The notes under the pieces: generated by a model
The model's database searches: none
What the model was told of the DNA's origin: nothing
Seen by the model: only the letters and a program-made list of their open reading frames with translations
DNA from: Ga0077555 sp050250755
GTDB taxonomy: Bacteria; Pseudomonadota; Alphaproteobacteria; Rhizobiales; Hyphomicrobiaceae
Reading direction: 5' to 3'
Assembly: GCA_050250755.1 (NCBI GenBank)
Contig: JBFWOB010000024.1
Span: 28,723-92,722 of the forward strand
Length of the DNA: 64,000 nucleotides
In this document: piece by piece, positions 33,828 to 43,700 of the stretch
Numbering within the stretch: the stretch's first letter is position 1
Layout of the letters: each line of letters opens with the position of its first letter
Position numbers and translations under genes: made by a program

Positions 33828-35774
33828 ATGGCGACGGGCAGCGAGATCTTCGACCTTTACTCTCAGGCTTACGACCGGCAGAAGCAGGCCGTCATGTCGA
33901 TCCGGGAGTACCTCGAGGGGTGCGGCAAGGACCCCACAATGTACGCCAGTGCGGCTGAGCGCATGCTGACGGCAATCGGCGAGCCTCGCGTGTTCAACAC
34001 GGCGGATGACCCGCGCTTGGGGCGCATCTTCCTCAACCGCACGATCAAGGTCTATCCGGCATTTGCCGATTTCTTTGGTCTCGAAGAGACCATCGAGCGA
34101 TTTGTTGGGTATTTTCGGCATGCCGCTCAGGGCCTCGAGGAGCGCAAGCAGATTCTCTATCTGCTCGGGCCGGTTGGCGGTGGCAAATCTTCACTGGCTG
34201 AGCGCCTCAAGGACTTGATGGAGCAATGCCCGATCTATGTCCTGAAGGCTGGTGATGAGATCAGTCCGATCTTCGAGAGCCCGCTGGGGCTGTTCGATCC
34301 CGTGACCATGGGGCAAATGCTCGAGGATCAGTACCACATTCCGCGGCGCGTTCTGAACGGCTTCGTCAGCCCCTGGGCGGTCAAGCGGCTGGACGAGTAC
34401 GGCGGCGACATCTCCAAGTTTTCTGTCGTCAAGCTCTATCCCTCGAAGCTGCGCCAGATCGGCATCGCCAAGACCGAGCCGGGTGACGAGAACAACCAGG
34501 ACATCTCTGCGCTCGTGGGTAAGGTCGACATCCGCAAGCTCGAGCATTACGGCCAGAACGACGCCGACGCCTACTCGTACTCAGGCGGCCTCAATCGCAC
34601 GACACAAGGTCTTCTCGAGTTCGTCGAGATGTTCAAGGCGCCGCTCAAGATGCTGCATCCGCTGCTGACCGCGACGCAGGATCGGACTTACGTCGGAACC
34701 GAGAATGTGGGTGCGATGCCATACCAGGGCATCATCGTTGCCCACTCGAACGAAAGCGAATGGCAGTCGTTCCGCGCGAACCGGACGAACGAGGCGTTTC
34801 TCGATCGCATCTGCGTGATCAAGGTGCCGTACTGCCTGCGTGTCGACGATGAGAAGAAGATCTACGAGAAGCTTCTACAGGCGTCGGAGCTTGCCAATTC
34901 TCCGTGCGCGCCGGGCACGCTCGAGATGCTGGCCCAGTTCTCCGTTCTTTCGCGCCTCAAGGAGCACGAGAATTCACAGCTCTTCTCGAAGATGCGCGTC
35001 TATAACGGCGAGAGCCTCAAGGACACTGATCCGCAGGCGCGCACCATGCAGGAGTACAAGGACGCGGCCGGCGTCACCGAAGGCATGGACGGCGCCTCGA
35101 CGCGGTTCGCCTACAAGATCCTGTCGGAGACATTCAACTTCGATAGTCACGAGATCTGCGCCGATCCTGTGCATCTCATGTTCGTGCTCGAGCAGGCGAT
35201 CAAGCGCGAGCAGATGCCGGACGATACCGAGCAGCGCTATCTCGAGTTCATCAAGGAGGAGCTGGCACCGCGATACGCCGAGTTCGTTGGAAATGAGATC
35301 CAGAAGGCCTATCTCGAAAGCTACAACGATTACGGACAGAACCTGTTCGATCGCTATGTCGCCTATGCCGACGCGTGGATTGAGGATCATGATTTCAAGG
35401 ATCCCGACACCGGCCAACTCATGAGTCGCGAGCTGCTCGATCAGGAGCTGTCAAAGATCGAGAAGCCGGCTGGCATCGCCAATCCGAAGGACTTCCGGTA
35501 CGAAGTCGTCAAGTTCTCGCTCAGGGCGCGTGCGCGCAATGGTGGCAAGAATCCGGACTGGACGAGCTACGAGAAGATCCGCGACGTGATCGAGCGGCGC
35601 ATGTTCAGCCAAGTGGAGGATCTGCTGCCGGTCATCTCATTCGGCGCCAAGAAGGACTCGGATGCCGAGAAGAAGCACCACGACTTCGTCGAGCGCATGG
35701 TGTCGCGCGGCTACACGCAACGCCAAGTTCGTCGTCTGGTGGAATGGTACATGCGGGTGAAGAAAGCCGGCTGA
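33828..35774 (+). CDS. prkA: PrkA/YeaG family serine protein kinase
   Basis: 648 residues. N-terminal AAA+ module with Walker A GPVGGGKS at 114-121, and a C-terminal PrkA kinase-like domain. Length matches E. coli YeaG (644) and Bacillus PrkA. E. coli YeaG phosphorylates substrates during nutrient stress. Later work on Bacillus PrkA suggests AAA+ protease activity instead, so the biochemical role is open. First gene of prkA-yeaH-spoVR, a widely conserved trio. A strong hairpin separates it from yeaH. Confidence 0.93.
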   Translation: MATGSEIFDLYSQAYDRQKQAVMSIREYLEGCGKDPTMYASAAERMLTAIGEPRVFNTADDPRLGRIFLNRTIKVYPAFADFFGLEETIERFVGYFRHAAQGLEERKQILYLLGPVGGGKSSLAERLKDLMEQCPIYVLKAGDEISPIFESPLGLFDPVTMGQMLEDQYHIPRRVLNGFVSPWAVKRLDEYGGDISKFSVVKLYPSKLRQIGIAKTEPGDENNQDISALVGKVDIRKLEHYGQNDADAYSYSGGLNRTTQGLLEFVEMFKAPLKMLHPLLTATQDRTYVGTENVGAMPYQGIIVAHSNESEWQSFRANRTNEAFLDRICVIKVPYCLRVDDEKKIYEKLLQASELANSPCAPGTLEMLAQFSVLSRLKEHENSQLFSKMRVYNGESLKDTDPQARTMQEYKDAAGVTEGMDGASTRFAYKILSETFNFDSHEICADPVHLMFVLEQAIKREQMPDDTEQRYLEFIKEELAPRYAEFVGNEIQKAYLESYNDYGQNLFDRYVAYADAWIEDHDFKDPDTGQLMSRELLDQELSKIEKPAGIANPKDFRYEVVKFSLRARARNGGKNPDWTSYEKIRDVIERRMFSQVEDLLPVISFGAKKDSDAEKKHHDFVERMVSRGYTQRQVRRLVEWYMRVKKAG

Positions 35775-35805
35775 TCTGCTACCTTGCTTAGGTTCGCAGT
35801 CTGGA

Positions 35806-35831
35806 GGCGAGCGGGCATTCTCCCGCTCGCC
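35806..35831 (+). terminator. Strong intercistronic hairpin between prkA and yeaH
   Basis: GGCGAGCGGG (35806-35815) and CCCGCTCGCC (35822-35831) form a perfect 10-bp GC-rich stem with a 6-base loop. There is no T-tract, so it is more likely an mRNA-stabilising or partial-termination element than a full terminator. It would make prkA levels exceed those of yeaH and spoVR. Confidence 0.6.
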
Positions 35832-35901
35832 GTGGCGGGTACGTCGCTAGATTGCGTGCCGCCCGGCTAATCGTTCGCAGCAAAGCGGAGCTTTGCCCGA
35901 C

Positions 35902-37179
35902 ATGAATATCGTCGATCGCCGTCTCAATCCGAAATCGAAGTCTCTCGGAAATCGCCAAAGGTTTGTCCGGCGGGCTAAGGCCGATATCCGCGATGCCGTG
36001 AAAGACGCGTTGAAGAAGCGCAAGGTGACCGAAGTCGAAGGCTCGGAGAAAATCTCTATTCGATCGAAAAGTGTGCGGGAGCCCTCGTTTTCACATGGGC
36101 GAGATGGCGGCTTGCGCGATTATGTGTTGCCTGGAAATCACGACTACAAGGCCGGTGATCTCATTCCCAAGCCGCAAGGCGGCGGTGGCGGGGGACGCGG
36201 TGGCAAAGCCAGCGCTGACGGCTCCGGCGAGGATGATTTTGTCTTCACGCTATCGAAGGAGGAGTTTCTCGATCTTTTCTTCGAAGATTTGAAACTGCCG
36301 AATCTCGTGAAAAATCGCCTGAAGGATATGAAGAATCCCCTCCCGCAGCGGGCGGGGTTCACATCCGATGGGCCGCCGGCAAAGCTGGCACGCATCCGCA
36401 CGCTCCGGCGCAGCCTTGCTCGTCGGATCGCGCTAAAGCGACCGAAGAGCGATGAGATAAAGGCGCTCGAGGAAGAAATTGCACGGCACGAGGCGGAAAC
36501 GCCGCGCAACGAAGTGCTGATCGCGGAATTGAGGGCGCGCCTGGAGAAGATCGTCCGGTTGCGCAAGAGCATTGCCTACGTCGACCCGATCGACCTGCAG
36601 TACAACCGCTTCGATCGCGTGCCGCGGCCGACCACGCAGGCCGTCATGTTCTGCATGATGGACGCCTCAGCTTCGATGACTGAGAACCTGAAGGATCTCG
36701 CAAAGCGGTTCTTCATGCTACTGCACGTCTTTCTCTCACGGCATTATAAGGAGGTGCGCGTCGTCTTCATCCGCCATACGTCCACGGCAGCCGAAGTCGA
36801 CGAGGAGACGTTTTTCCGCGGTGTCGAGACCGGCGGCACGGTTATCTCGACGGCGCTCGAGGAGATGGATCGGATCGTTCGCGAGCGTTTTTCACCTGCC
36901 GACTGGAACATCTATGCGGCACAGGCCTCGGACGGCGACAATATCCCCGACGATATGGGACACTGCATCGACCTGGTCGAGGACCACCTGCTTCCGGCGA
37001 GCCAGTATTTTGCTTACATCGAGGTATCAGAGCATTCCGGACCGGGCGAGACCATCGTCTGGCACGGTTATTCCGAGATCGCCCAGCGCCAGAAGCACTT
37101 CGCCATGCGGCGCGTGACCAACCCTGGAGAAATCTTCCCGGTGTTCCACGATCTGTTCTCGAGCTCGGCTGGCGCCTGA
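35902..37179 (+). CDS. yeaH: YeaH/YhbH family protein (DUF444)
   Basis: 425 residues. It begins MNIVDRRLNPKSKSLGNRQR, closely like the start of E. coli YeaH. A glycine-rich stretch near residue 97 (GGGGGRGGKA) is followed by a C-terminal von-Willebrand-A-like region with the metal-site pattern MMDASASM and SDGDNIPDDM. Its partners PrkA and SpoVR are encoded on both sides. A function beyond stress or sporulation linkage is unknown. ATG 35902 is preferred over a TTG at 35893 by similarity and by GGAG at 35887. Confidence 0.9.
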   Translation: MNIVDRRLNPKSKSLGNRQRFVRRAKADIRDAVKDALKKRKVTEVEGSEKISIRSKSVREPSFSHGRDGGLRDYVLPGNHDYKAGDLIPKPQGGGGGGRGGKASADGSGEDDFVFTLSKEEFLDLFFEDLKLPNLVKNRLKDMKNPLPQRAGFTSDGPPAKLARIRTLRRSLARRIALKRPKSDEIKALEEEIARHEAETPRNEVLIAELRARLEKIVRLRKSIAYVDPIDLQYNRFDRVPRPTTQAVMFCMMDASASMTENLKDLAKRFFMLLHVFLSRHYKEVRVVFIRHTSTAAEVDEETFFRGVETGGTVISTALEEMDRIVRERFSPADWNIYAAQASDGDNIPDDMGHCIDLVEDHLLPASQYFAYIEVSEHSGPGETIVWHGYSEIAQRQKHFAMRRVTNPGEIFPVFHDLFSSSAGA

Positions 37180-37203
37180 GCGCCCAATACGGAGAACGCA
37201 CGT

Positions 37204-38745
37204 ATGGCGGCGCTTGCGAACAAGCCTCTTTTCGATGGTCCGGAATGGGATTTCGAGGTGATCGGGCGGACCTACGACGCGATCGAGGAGATCGGCGTCG
37301 GTGAGATGGGACTCAGCCTTTACAAGAACCAGATCGAGGTCATCACGGCCGAGCAGATGCTCGATGCGTACTCCTCGATCGGCATGCCGCTGATGTACCG
37401 CCATTGGTCGTTCGGCAAGCGCTTTGCCCGCGACGAGATGATGTACCGCAAAGGTGCGCGTTCGCTGGCCTTCGAGATCGTCATCAACTCGGACCCGTGC
37501 ATCAACTACATCATGGAGGAGAACTCCATGACGATGCAGTGCCTCGTCATGGCGCATGCCGCGATGGGGCACAATCACTTCTTCAAGAACAACTATCTCT
37601 TCAAGCAGTGGACGCAGGCCGACGCCATTCTCGAGTACATGGCGTTTGCCAAGCACTTCGTTTCCGAGTGCGAGGAACGCTTCGGATTGGCTCAGGTCGA
37701 GGCGGTGCTGGATGCTGCCCACGCCTTGATGAACCAAGGTGTCAGCCGCACCGCCGGCGCGCGTCGCAGGTTCGATCCGCGGCGCGAGCGTGAGCGCGAG
37801 CAGGCACGCCGAGACTACGAGATCGAGATCTATAACGAGCTGTGGCGGACGCTGCCCAATGCTCCACCGAAAGAGGAGGAGCATCGCACCGAGGAGAACA
37901 AGGCAGAGCAGCGGGCGCTGTTGCTGCCCGAGGAAAATTTGCTCTACTTCCTCGAGAAGAATGCTCCGAAGCTCGAAGGCTGGAAGCGCGAGCTCATCCG
38001 TATCGTTCGCGTTCTGGCGCAGTATTTCTATCCGCAGCGTCAGACCAAGGTCATGAACGAGGGCTGTGCCACGTTCTGCCACTACGAGATCATGCAGCGG
38101 TTGTACGAGAAGGGGTTGGTGACCGAAGGCTCGATGCTCGAGTTCGCGCACATGCACGCGGCCGTCGTCTATCAGCCCGGATTCAACGAGAAGCACTACA
38201 GCGGCATCAACCCTTACGCGCTTGGTTATGCGATGATGCGCGATATCAAGCGCATCTGCCTCGAGCCATCGGACGAGGATATGCACTGGTTCCCGGATAT
38301 CGCGGGCAATCAGGATCCGATGGGCACATTACGCGATGCTTGGGCCAACTACCGCGACGAAAGCTTCGTGCTGCAGTTTCTTTCGCCGAAGGTTATGCGT
38401 GATTTCCGCCTGTTCCACCTGCAGAACGATGCCGACCGTCCGGCCATGAGGGTCGAGGCGATCCACGATGAGCAGGGCTACCGGAAGGTGCGCCGTGCGC
38501 TGGCACGGCAGTACGATGTTTCGCAGCAGGATCCGGACATCCAGGTGACGGACGCAGATCTCGCCGGCAGCCGGCGCCTCGTGCTGACGCACTTCGTCAG
38601 AGACGGTATTCTTCTCGACAAGGAAGAATGCGACCGGACACTGATGCACGTGGCGCGGCTTTGGGGCTATCGCGTGCGACTGGTGGAGCAGGACGCCGCG
38701 TCCGGACGCAAGATTCGCGAGCATGAGACGCTGCCGCTGCCGTAA
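37204..38745 (+). CDS. SpoVR family protein
   Basis: 513 residues, typical SpoVR/YcgB length. Landmarks: MYRKGARSLAFEIVINSDPC, VMAHAAMGHNHFFKNNYLF and MNEGCATFCHYEIM. In Bacillus, SpoVR is involved in spore cortex formation. In non-sporing bacteria it belongs to a stress-response trio with PrkA and YeaH. It follows yeaH by 24 bases with GGAGAACGC before the ATG, so the operon is clear up to here. Confidence 0.92.
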   Translation: MAALANKPLFDGPEWDFEVIGRTYDAIEEIGVGEMGLSLYKNQIEVITAEQMLDAYSSIGMPLMYRHWSFGKRFARDEMMYRKGARSLAFEIVINSDPCINYIMEENSMTMQCLVMAHAAMGHNHFFKNNYLFKQWTQADAILEYMAFAKHFVSECEERFGLAQVEAVLDAAHALMNQGVSRTAGARRRFDPRREREREQARRDYEIEIYNELWRTLPNAPPKEEEHRTEENKAEQRALLLPEENLLYFLEKNAPKLEGWKRELIRIVRVLAQYFYPQRQTKVMNEGCATFCHYEIMQRLYEKGLVTEGSMLEFAHMHAAVVYQPGFNEKHYSGINPYALGYAMMRDIKRICLEPSDEDMHWFPDIAGNQDPMGTLRDAWANYRDESFVLQFLSPKVMRDFRLFHLQNDADRPAMRVEAIHDEQGYRKVRRALARQYDVSQQDPDIQVTDADLAGSRRLVLTHFVRDGILLDKEECDRTLMHVARLWGYRVRLVEQDAASGRKIREHETLPLP

Positions 38746-38858
38746 TGTGCTGCATCTCCAAACCGCTCGGTTAGCGAATCGTTAACGGAATCACCTCTAG
38801 CGTCCGTGCCGATGCAGGCTGCCGGTGTGCCGGCGGCCGTGGCGCGGAGGCTCGGCGG

Positions 38859-39197
38859 ATGGCATTTGACACAACCTCGCCAATTGGAGTGCGCGACACC
38901 GACCGGCCGTTGCATGCCGCGCTCTCAACGGCTTTTGCTGGTGTCTCCGGCGTTTGCGAGCGGCTCGGTTTGCGCGAGAAAGGTTTGTTTTCTGCGGGCG
39001 GTGACGATGCGGATATCGATGAGCCTCGCGAGGATCCGAACCACGAGACATGGGCCTCTGCCAACGAGGCGATTGCAAACAGCGCCGAGGTCGCGGCTTT
39101 TGCCGCGGGGCTTCACCATCAGGCTGCTGCCGAACTCGACGATATCGAGCACGAACTCGTCGCCATCGCGGCGCTGATCAATCACCGTACGGTTTAG
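38859..39197 (+). CDS. Hypothetical 112-residue protein
   Basis: A small acidic protein with no recognised family. GGAGG lies eight bases before the ATG, a good ribosome-binding site. Its C-terminal half is predicted helical and Ala-rich (ANEAIANSAEVAAFAAGLHH), followed by an acidic DDIEHELVAIAAL helix. It lies about 115 bases after spoVR, so it may be a fourth member of the stress operon or stand alone. Confidence 0.6.
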   Translation: MAFDTTSPIGVRDTDRPLHAALSTAFAGVSGVCERLGLREKGLFSAGGDDADIDEPREDPNHETWASANEAIANSAEVAAFAAGLHHQAAAELDDIEHELVAIAALINHRTV

Positions 39198-39272
39198 AGC
39201 GCGTTCACTTTGGATGGACGAGGAACGTCCCTTGCGGGGCTGCCGTATATTCGGCTTGGCGACAGGCACGTT

Positions 39273-39308
39273 CCCCTCCCCCTGGCGGGGAGGGGTTAGG
39301 GGTGGGGG
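39273..39308 (+). repeat. C/G-rich palindromic repeat (second family)
   Basis: CCCCTCCCCCTGGCGGGGAG followed by GGGTTAGGGGTGGGGG. A short hairpin plus G-rich tail. It is unlike the GCCTTCGCGGGC family in this window. Inverted relative to 39390-39424. Confidence 0.75.
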
Positions 39309-39389
39309 ATTGAACTGTTCGATTGCCGATGACGAGGCAAGACATCCGATCAGATTTGATCGCTATCGCGAGCGATGAAGCGAGACGTT

Positions 39390-39424
39390 CACCCCACCCC
39401 CCGTCCCCGTCAAGGGGAGGGGAG
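39390..39424 (-). repeat. C/G-rich palindromic repeat, inverted partner
   Basis: CACCCCACCCCCCGTCCCCG followed by TCAAGGGGAGGGGAG. Imperfect reverse complement of 39273-39308, separated by about 80 bases. May terminate transcription from both sides. Confidence 0.75.
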
Positions 39425-39518
39425 TGGTGGTGTTCGTGGCCTCAACGTAATCCTCGCGACGAACAGTCGGGTCTATCTAGCTTGAACTTGCTCTAGGACA
39501 ACGCGGCCGTGTCGGACA

Positions 39519-40484
39519 TCAAGACGGGATGACAAGGCCCGCGCGGGCCAACAAAGCGAGCGCAATGGTCAGTGTCCCAACCGACAAAAGCGTCGATACG
39601 GCGACAGCCGCCGAAATCGAACCAACGGCCCGATCATACCGCGCGGCAAAAATGAAAGCATTGGCGCCCACCGGCATCGCGACATAGATCACGAGTGTTG
39701 CCGCCCACAAGCGCGGCAAATGGAACACCGCTGTCGCAAGCCAGAACGCCAGCGCGGGATAGAGCACCAGCTTCAGGATGCACAGCGTTGCGACGCTCGA
39801 CGTCTGGCCTTTGAACCGATAGGCCGCGACAGCCATGCCGAGCGCGAATAGCGACACGGGAATGGCCGAGCCCGCGAGAATCTCGGTCAGGCGCGCAATA
39901 ACGATTGGCATCGCGAGGCCCGATGCGTTCCAGGCGAGGCCGGCCGCAATCGCTATGATGAGCGGGTTCATGGCGACGTCGAGAAGCACGCCCGCCAGAG
40001 CCGATAGACCAATCCGGTTGTGACCTCCCGTTTGGTCGACGAGCCCCATGTGCAATGTGCCGAAGACCCACAGCAGCACGGTCTCGCACGTCGCGATGAA
40101 GGCCATGGGCGTTGCCGCTTCGGGACCGAGCGCGAGCAGGATGACCGGAAAGCCCAGCATGACGCCGTTCGAGAAACAGGCGCCCATGGCGAAGGCGGGA
40201 GCGTCCTGCGCGGGCCGTCTCAGCAGCAGACGTGTCGCGAGAACCGCAGCCATCCAGGTGGCAGCAATGCCCGTAACGTAGGTGAGCACCAGCCACATTG
40301 GTGAGATCGGCACGTCTCCGACGTTCGCCATTGCCCGGAACAGCAAAGCCGGCATTGCGATCTTGTAGCCGAACATAGCCAGCGTATTGGCCGCGCTGTC
40401 GTCGAGGATGCGGCGCTTGGCGGTCAGAAAGCCGAGCCCGATAAGCCCGAAGACGGGCGCTATCAGCAAAATGATATCGAGCAT
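39519..40484 (-). CDS. AEC (auxin efflux carrier) family permease
   Basis: 321 residues with about ten hydrophobic segments in two five-helix halves, starting MLDIILLIAPVFGLIGLGF as is typical of the AEC family. The central break contains LLDVAMNPLIIAIAAGL, the NPLI/IAI motif of the family. Bacterial members transport malate, malonate and other small acids; the substrate here is unknown. It stands alone and converges with the small hypothetical gene across the repeat region. Confidence 0.85.
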   Translation of the reverse strand: MLDIILLIAPVFGLIGLGFLTAKRRILDDSAANTLAMFGYKIAMPALLFRAMANVGDVPISPMWLVLTYVTGIAATWMAAVLATRLLLRRPAQDAPAFAMGACFSNGVMLGFPVILLALGPEAATPMAFIATCETVLLWVFGTLHMGLVDQTGGHNRIGLSALAGVLLDVAMNPLIIAIAAGLAWNASGLAMPIVIARLTEILAGSAIPVSLFALGMAVAAYRFKGQTSSVATLCILKLVLYPALAFWLATAVFHLPRLWAATLVIYVAMPVGANAFIFAARYDRAVGSISAAVAVSTLLSVGTLTIALALLARAGLVIPS

Positions 40485-40789
40485 GGATGAGGGCTCGGAG
40501 GGACTGCAAATAAGGGCGGGACGCTGGATCGAATGTTGTCACCCGCGTTCGCCAGCCTGCATCGGGCGCTGTCGAAACGACGGATTGAAGGTTGTTAGAG
40601 CGCTTTGGGCCCGAGCGCCATGTTGCTCGGCCGTCGTGTCGCAAACTATTTCCAGCACCCTTGCCGCGCTGTAACTCGAAGGACGGTGACGGTCTTCCCG
40701 TCACCTGTCGCCTCCGACATGCCGGCATCTCCCAACGCTGTGGACGGGCCAGCCCATAGTCAGCCAGTTGGCCCCCGCCCGGGCGGGGG
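40485..40789. other. 305-base region between the AEC gene start and the aas-like gene stop
   Basis: No gene seen. It should hold the AEC promoter, which I could not place. A perfect 18-bp palindrome at 40772-40789 (CCCCCGCCCGGGCGGGGG) directly follows the aas-like stop codon and is a likely terminator or single palindromic element for that gene. Confidence 0.55.
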
Positions 40790-43700
40790 TTACTCCGCGG
40801 CTTCGATTTGAGTGGGTTCGGTCCTGGCGGAGGTTCGCTCGCGGGCAAGGGCGGTTGCGGCCTGATAATCGGTCTTGCCGGTGCCAAGCAGTGGGACTTT
40901 CTCGACAGCCAGGAAATCCGACGGGACCGAAAGCTCCGTCGCGCCTTTGAGGCGTGCGTGACGCATGAAATCCGCGCGGGTGGCCTTGGCGTTGTCCGTG
41001 ACCATCACGAGTCGCTCGCCCTTGCGTTGATCCGGCAGCGACACGACGACAGACTGCGACTGCGGCCAAAGCTCGGCAGCCATGGCTTCGACGGCGGCCA
41101 GCGAGACCATCTCGCCGGCGATCTTTGCGAACCGTTTGGCGCGGCCCTTGATGCGGATATAGCCGTCCGCGTCGATGGTGACGATGTCTCCGGTATCGTG
41201 CCAGCCCTCGGCCGGTGGTTCGAGCACGCCCGGATTCTCGGCGCGGTAGTAGCCGAGCATGACGTTGGGGCCGGAGACGTAGAGCCGGCCGCCTTCCTCG
41301 ATGCCGGGAACGGGTTCGAGGCGCGCCTTCATCAACGGCGAAAGGCGCCCGACCGTGCCCGGCCGGTTGGCGAGCGGTGTGTTGAGTGCGAGCACGGGTG
41401 CCGTCTCGGTGACGCCATAGCCTTCGAGGATGCGGACGCCGAACCGCTCCATGTACGTGACACGCGTGCGATCTTTTACGGCCTCTGCGCCGGCCATGAT
41501 GAGGCGGATGTTGTGGAAGTCGTAAGTGTGCGCCGTGCGGGCGTACCCGGCGAGAAATGTGTCGGTTCCGAACAGGATCGTGGCGTTGGTTTGATAAATG
41601 AGCTCCGGCACGATCCGGTAATGGAGTGGGGATGGGTAGAGATAAAGTGGAATGCCGCCCATCAGCGGCATCACCATGCCGCCGGTCAGGCCGAACGAAT
41701 GGAATACCGGCAGCACGTTGAAGACCTTGTCCTCGCCGTCGGCGGCGACTCGCGCAAGGCATTGGGCGGCGTTGGCAAGGAGGTTGCGGTGGGAGAGCAC
41801 GACACCTTTCGGCGTGCCTTCCGAGCCGGAGGTGAAGAGAACCACTGCCGGGTCGTTCGGCTGGCGCTCGACGAGCGAACGTGACCCGCGCAGCAAGGCG
41901 CGCAGTTTGTCGCTGATACCGATGCTGGTGCGAATGTCCTCCAGATAGTGGATGACGATGCCTGCAGCCCTCAGCTTCTCGATTAGATCCTCGAGGCGAC
42001 CCTTCTCCACGAACGATCGCGAGGTGAGCAGCACATCGGCTTCCGCGGCGCGGCATGCGGCTGTGATGTTTTGCGCGCCAGCCGTGAAGTTGATCATCGC
42101 CGGGACCCGGCCGATCGCTTGCAGTGCGAAGAACGTCACCGCGACGCCAGCAGAATTCGGCAGCAATACGCCGACGGATTTGCCCTCGGTGGTTAGTGGT
42201 TCGAGCTTCTCGGCCAGCACCTGGGCGCCGAGGATGAGCTTGCCATAGGACAGCCGCGTGCCCAACGGATCCTCGACCGCGGGTGTCTTGCCAGTGGCGC
42301 GGGTGCGGCTCGCTTCGACGAGTGCTGCGAACAGCGTCTGGTCGATGCGCGCCGTCTCGACGGCCGTGTCGACCATGATGTCCTGCAGCTTCGCGCCCGC
42401 TGCCTGACGACGCGCCTTGCCCTTGAGATCGTCGGACAGCGACAACTTGCGGGCCGGCAGAATGGTCACGGTTGTCTTCGGGAACCACGCCTTGCGGATC
42501 TGGGTGGGGCGCATGTAGCTGAAGCGCGAGCGCTCGGGGCCCTCGATCCGCACCGGCACGATCCACGCGTCGGATTTGTCGGCGATCATCGCCGTGCCGT
42601 CATAGACCTTCATCAGGCCGCCAGTGACCGTAAGACGGCCCTCAGGGAAAATGACGACGGTTTTACCGGACTTGACCACGTTGACCATCGCGCGCGTCGC
42701 GAGCGGCTTCGTCGGGTCGAGCGTGAACGCGTTGATGACCTTCATGAAGGGCCGCACCCAGCGTTTCTCCGCCATGGTGGAGTCGACGGCGAACGAGGCG
42801 TGACCTGGCAGGACCGCGTGCATGATCGGTCCGTCGAGCAGGCTGACGTGGTTCGGCGCGATGATGGTGCGCTCGCCGGGGGCGGGCAAGTTCTCGAGGC
42901 CTTTGACCTCGAGCCGCAGGAAGGTCTGGAACAGGAAGCGAGCAACGTCTTGGACGCCATCCCGCCCCCAGGCCCACATCACCAGTCCGGCGACGACGAG
43001 GCTTGCCGCGCCGATCAGGCCAAACAGGCTGCCCGGATTGACGCCATGCGCCTGGAGGATGGCGATGGCGATGCCTGCGACCGTCATGTAGGCGGCATTC
43101 AGGATATTGACGGCGGCGACCGTGCGCGCGCGATGTTGCGGCGGCGCCCATGCCTGCACCGCAGCGAAGGCCGGCACGATGTAGAGGCCGCCAGCGAACG
43201 CCAAGCCGGTCAGGCCGATGAGTAATGGCCAAGCGGAGATCTGGGACATGAATTCCCACGGGCCGATCACATGCGGCGGCGGGGTAGCAGTCCAGGCGAG
43301 GAAGGCGAGCTTGGCCGAGAAGATGGCCATCAGGACAGCGCCGACGGGGACGAGAGCCAAGTTCGGGCGATGATGGCTGGCGCGCGCGGCAACCAGCGAG
43401 CCGAGCGCTATGCCGATGGTGAACGCGACGGTCGCGAGCGTGACGACGCCTTCGGAACCACCGATCTGCTGCTTGATGAGCGTGGGCAGCAGTGAAATGG
43501 CGACGGCGCCGACGACCCAGAACCACGAGACGACCTGACCACCGACCCAGAGGCGCCGGTCGGCCCTAAGCTCGCCGAGCAGTCGAAAGGTCGAGGACAG
43601 CGGGTTTCTGGTGATCGGCAGGTCCGGCGCGCCGGGCTCGGTCGACGGAATGGCGCGCGCGGAGAGCCAGCAGGCAACGGCAAGAGCCACCGCCACGATG

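Larger units (their letters stand above)
39198..39518. other. 321-base convergent intergenic region with C/G-rich inverted repeats
   Basis: No gene seen. It holds the two repeat copies listed at 39273 and 39390. Confidence 0.7.
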
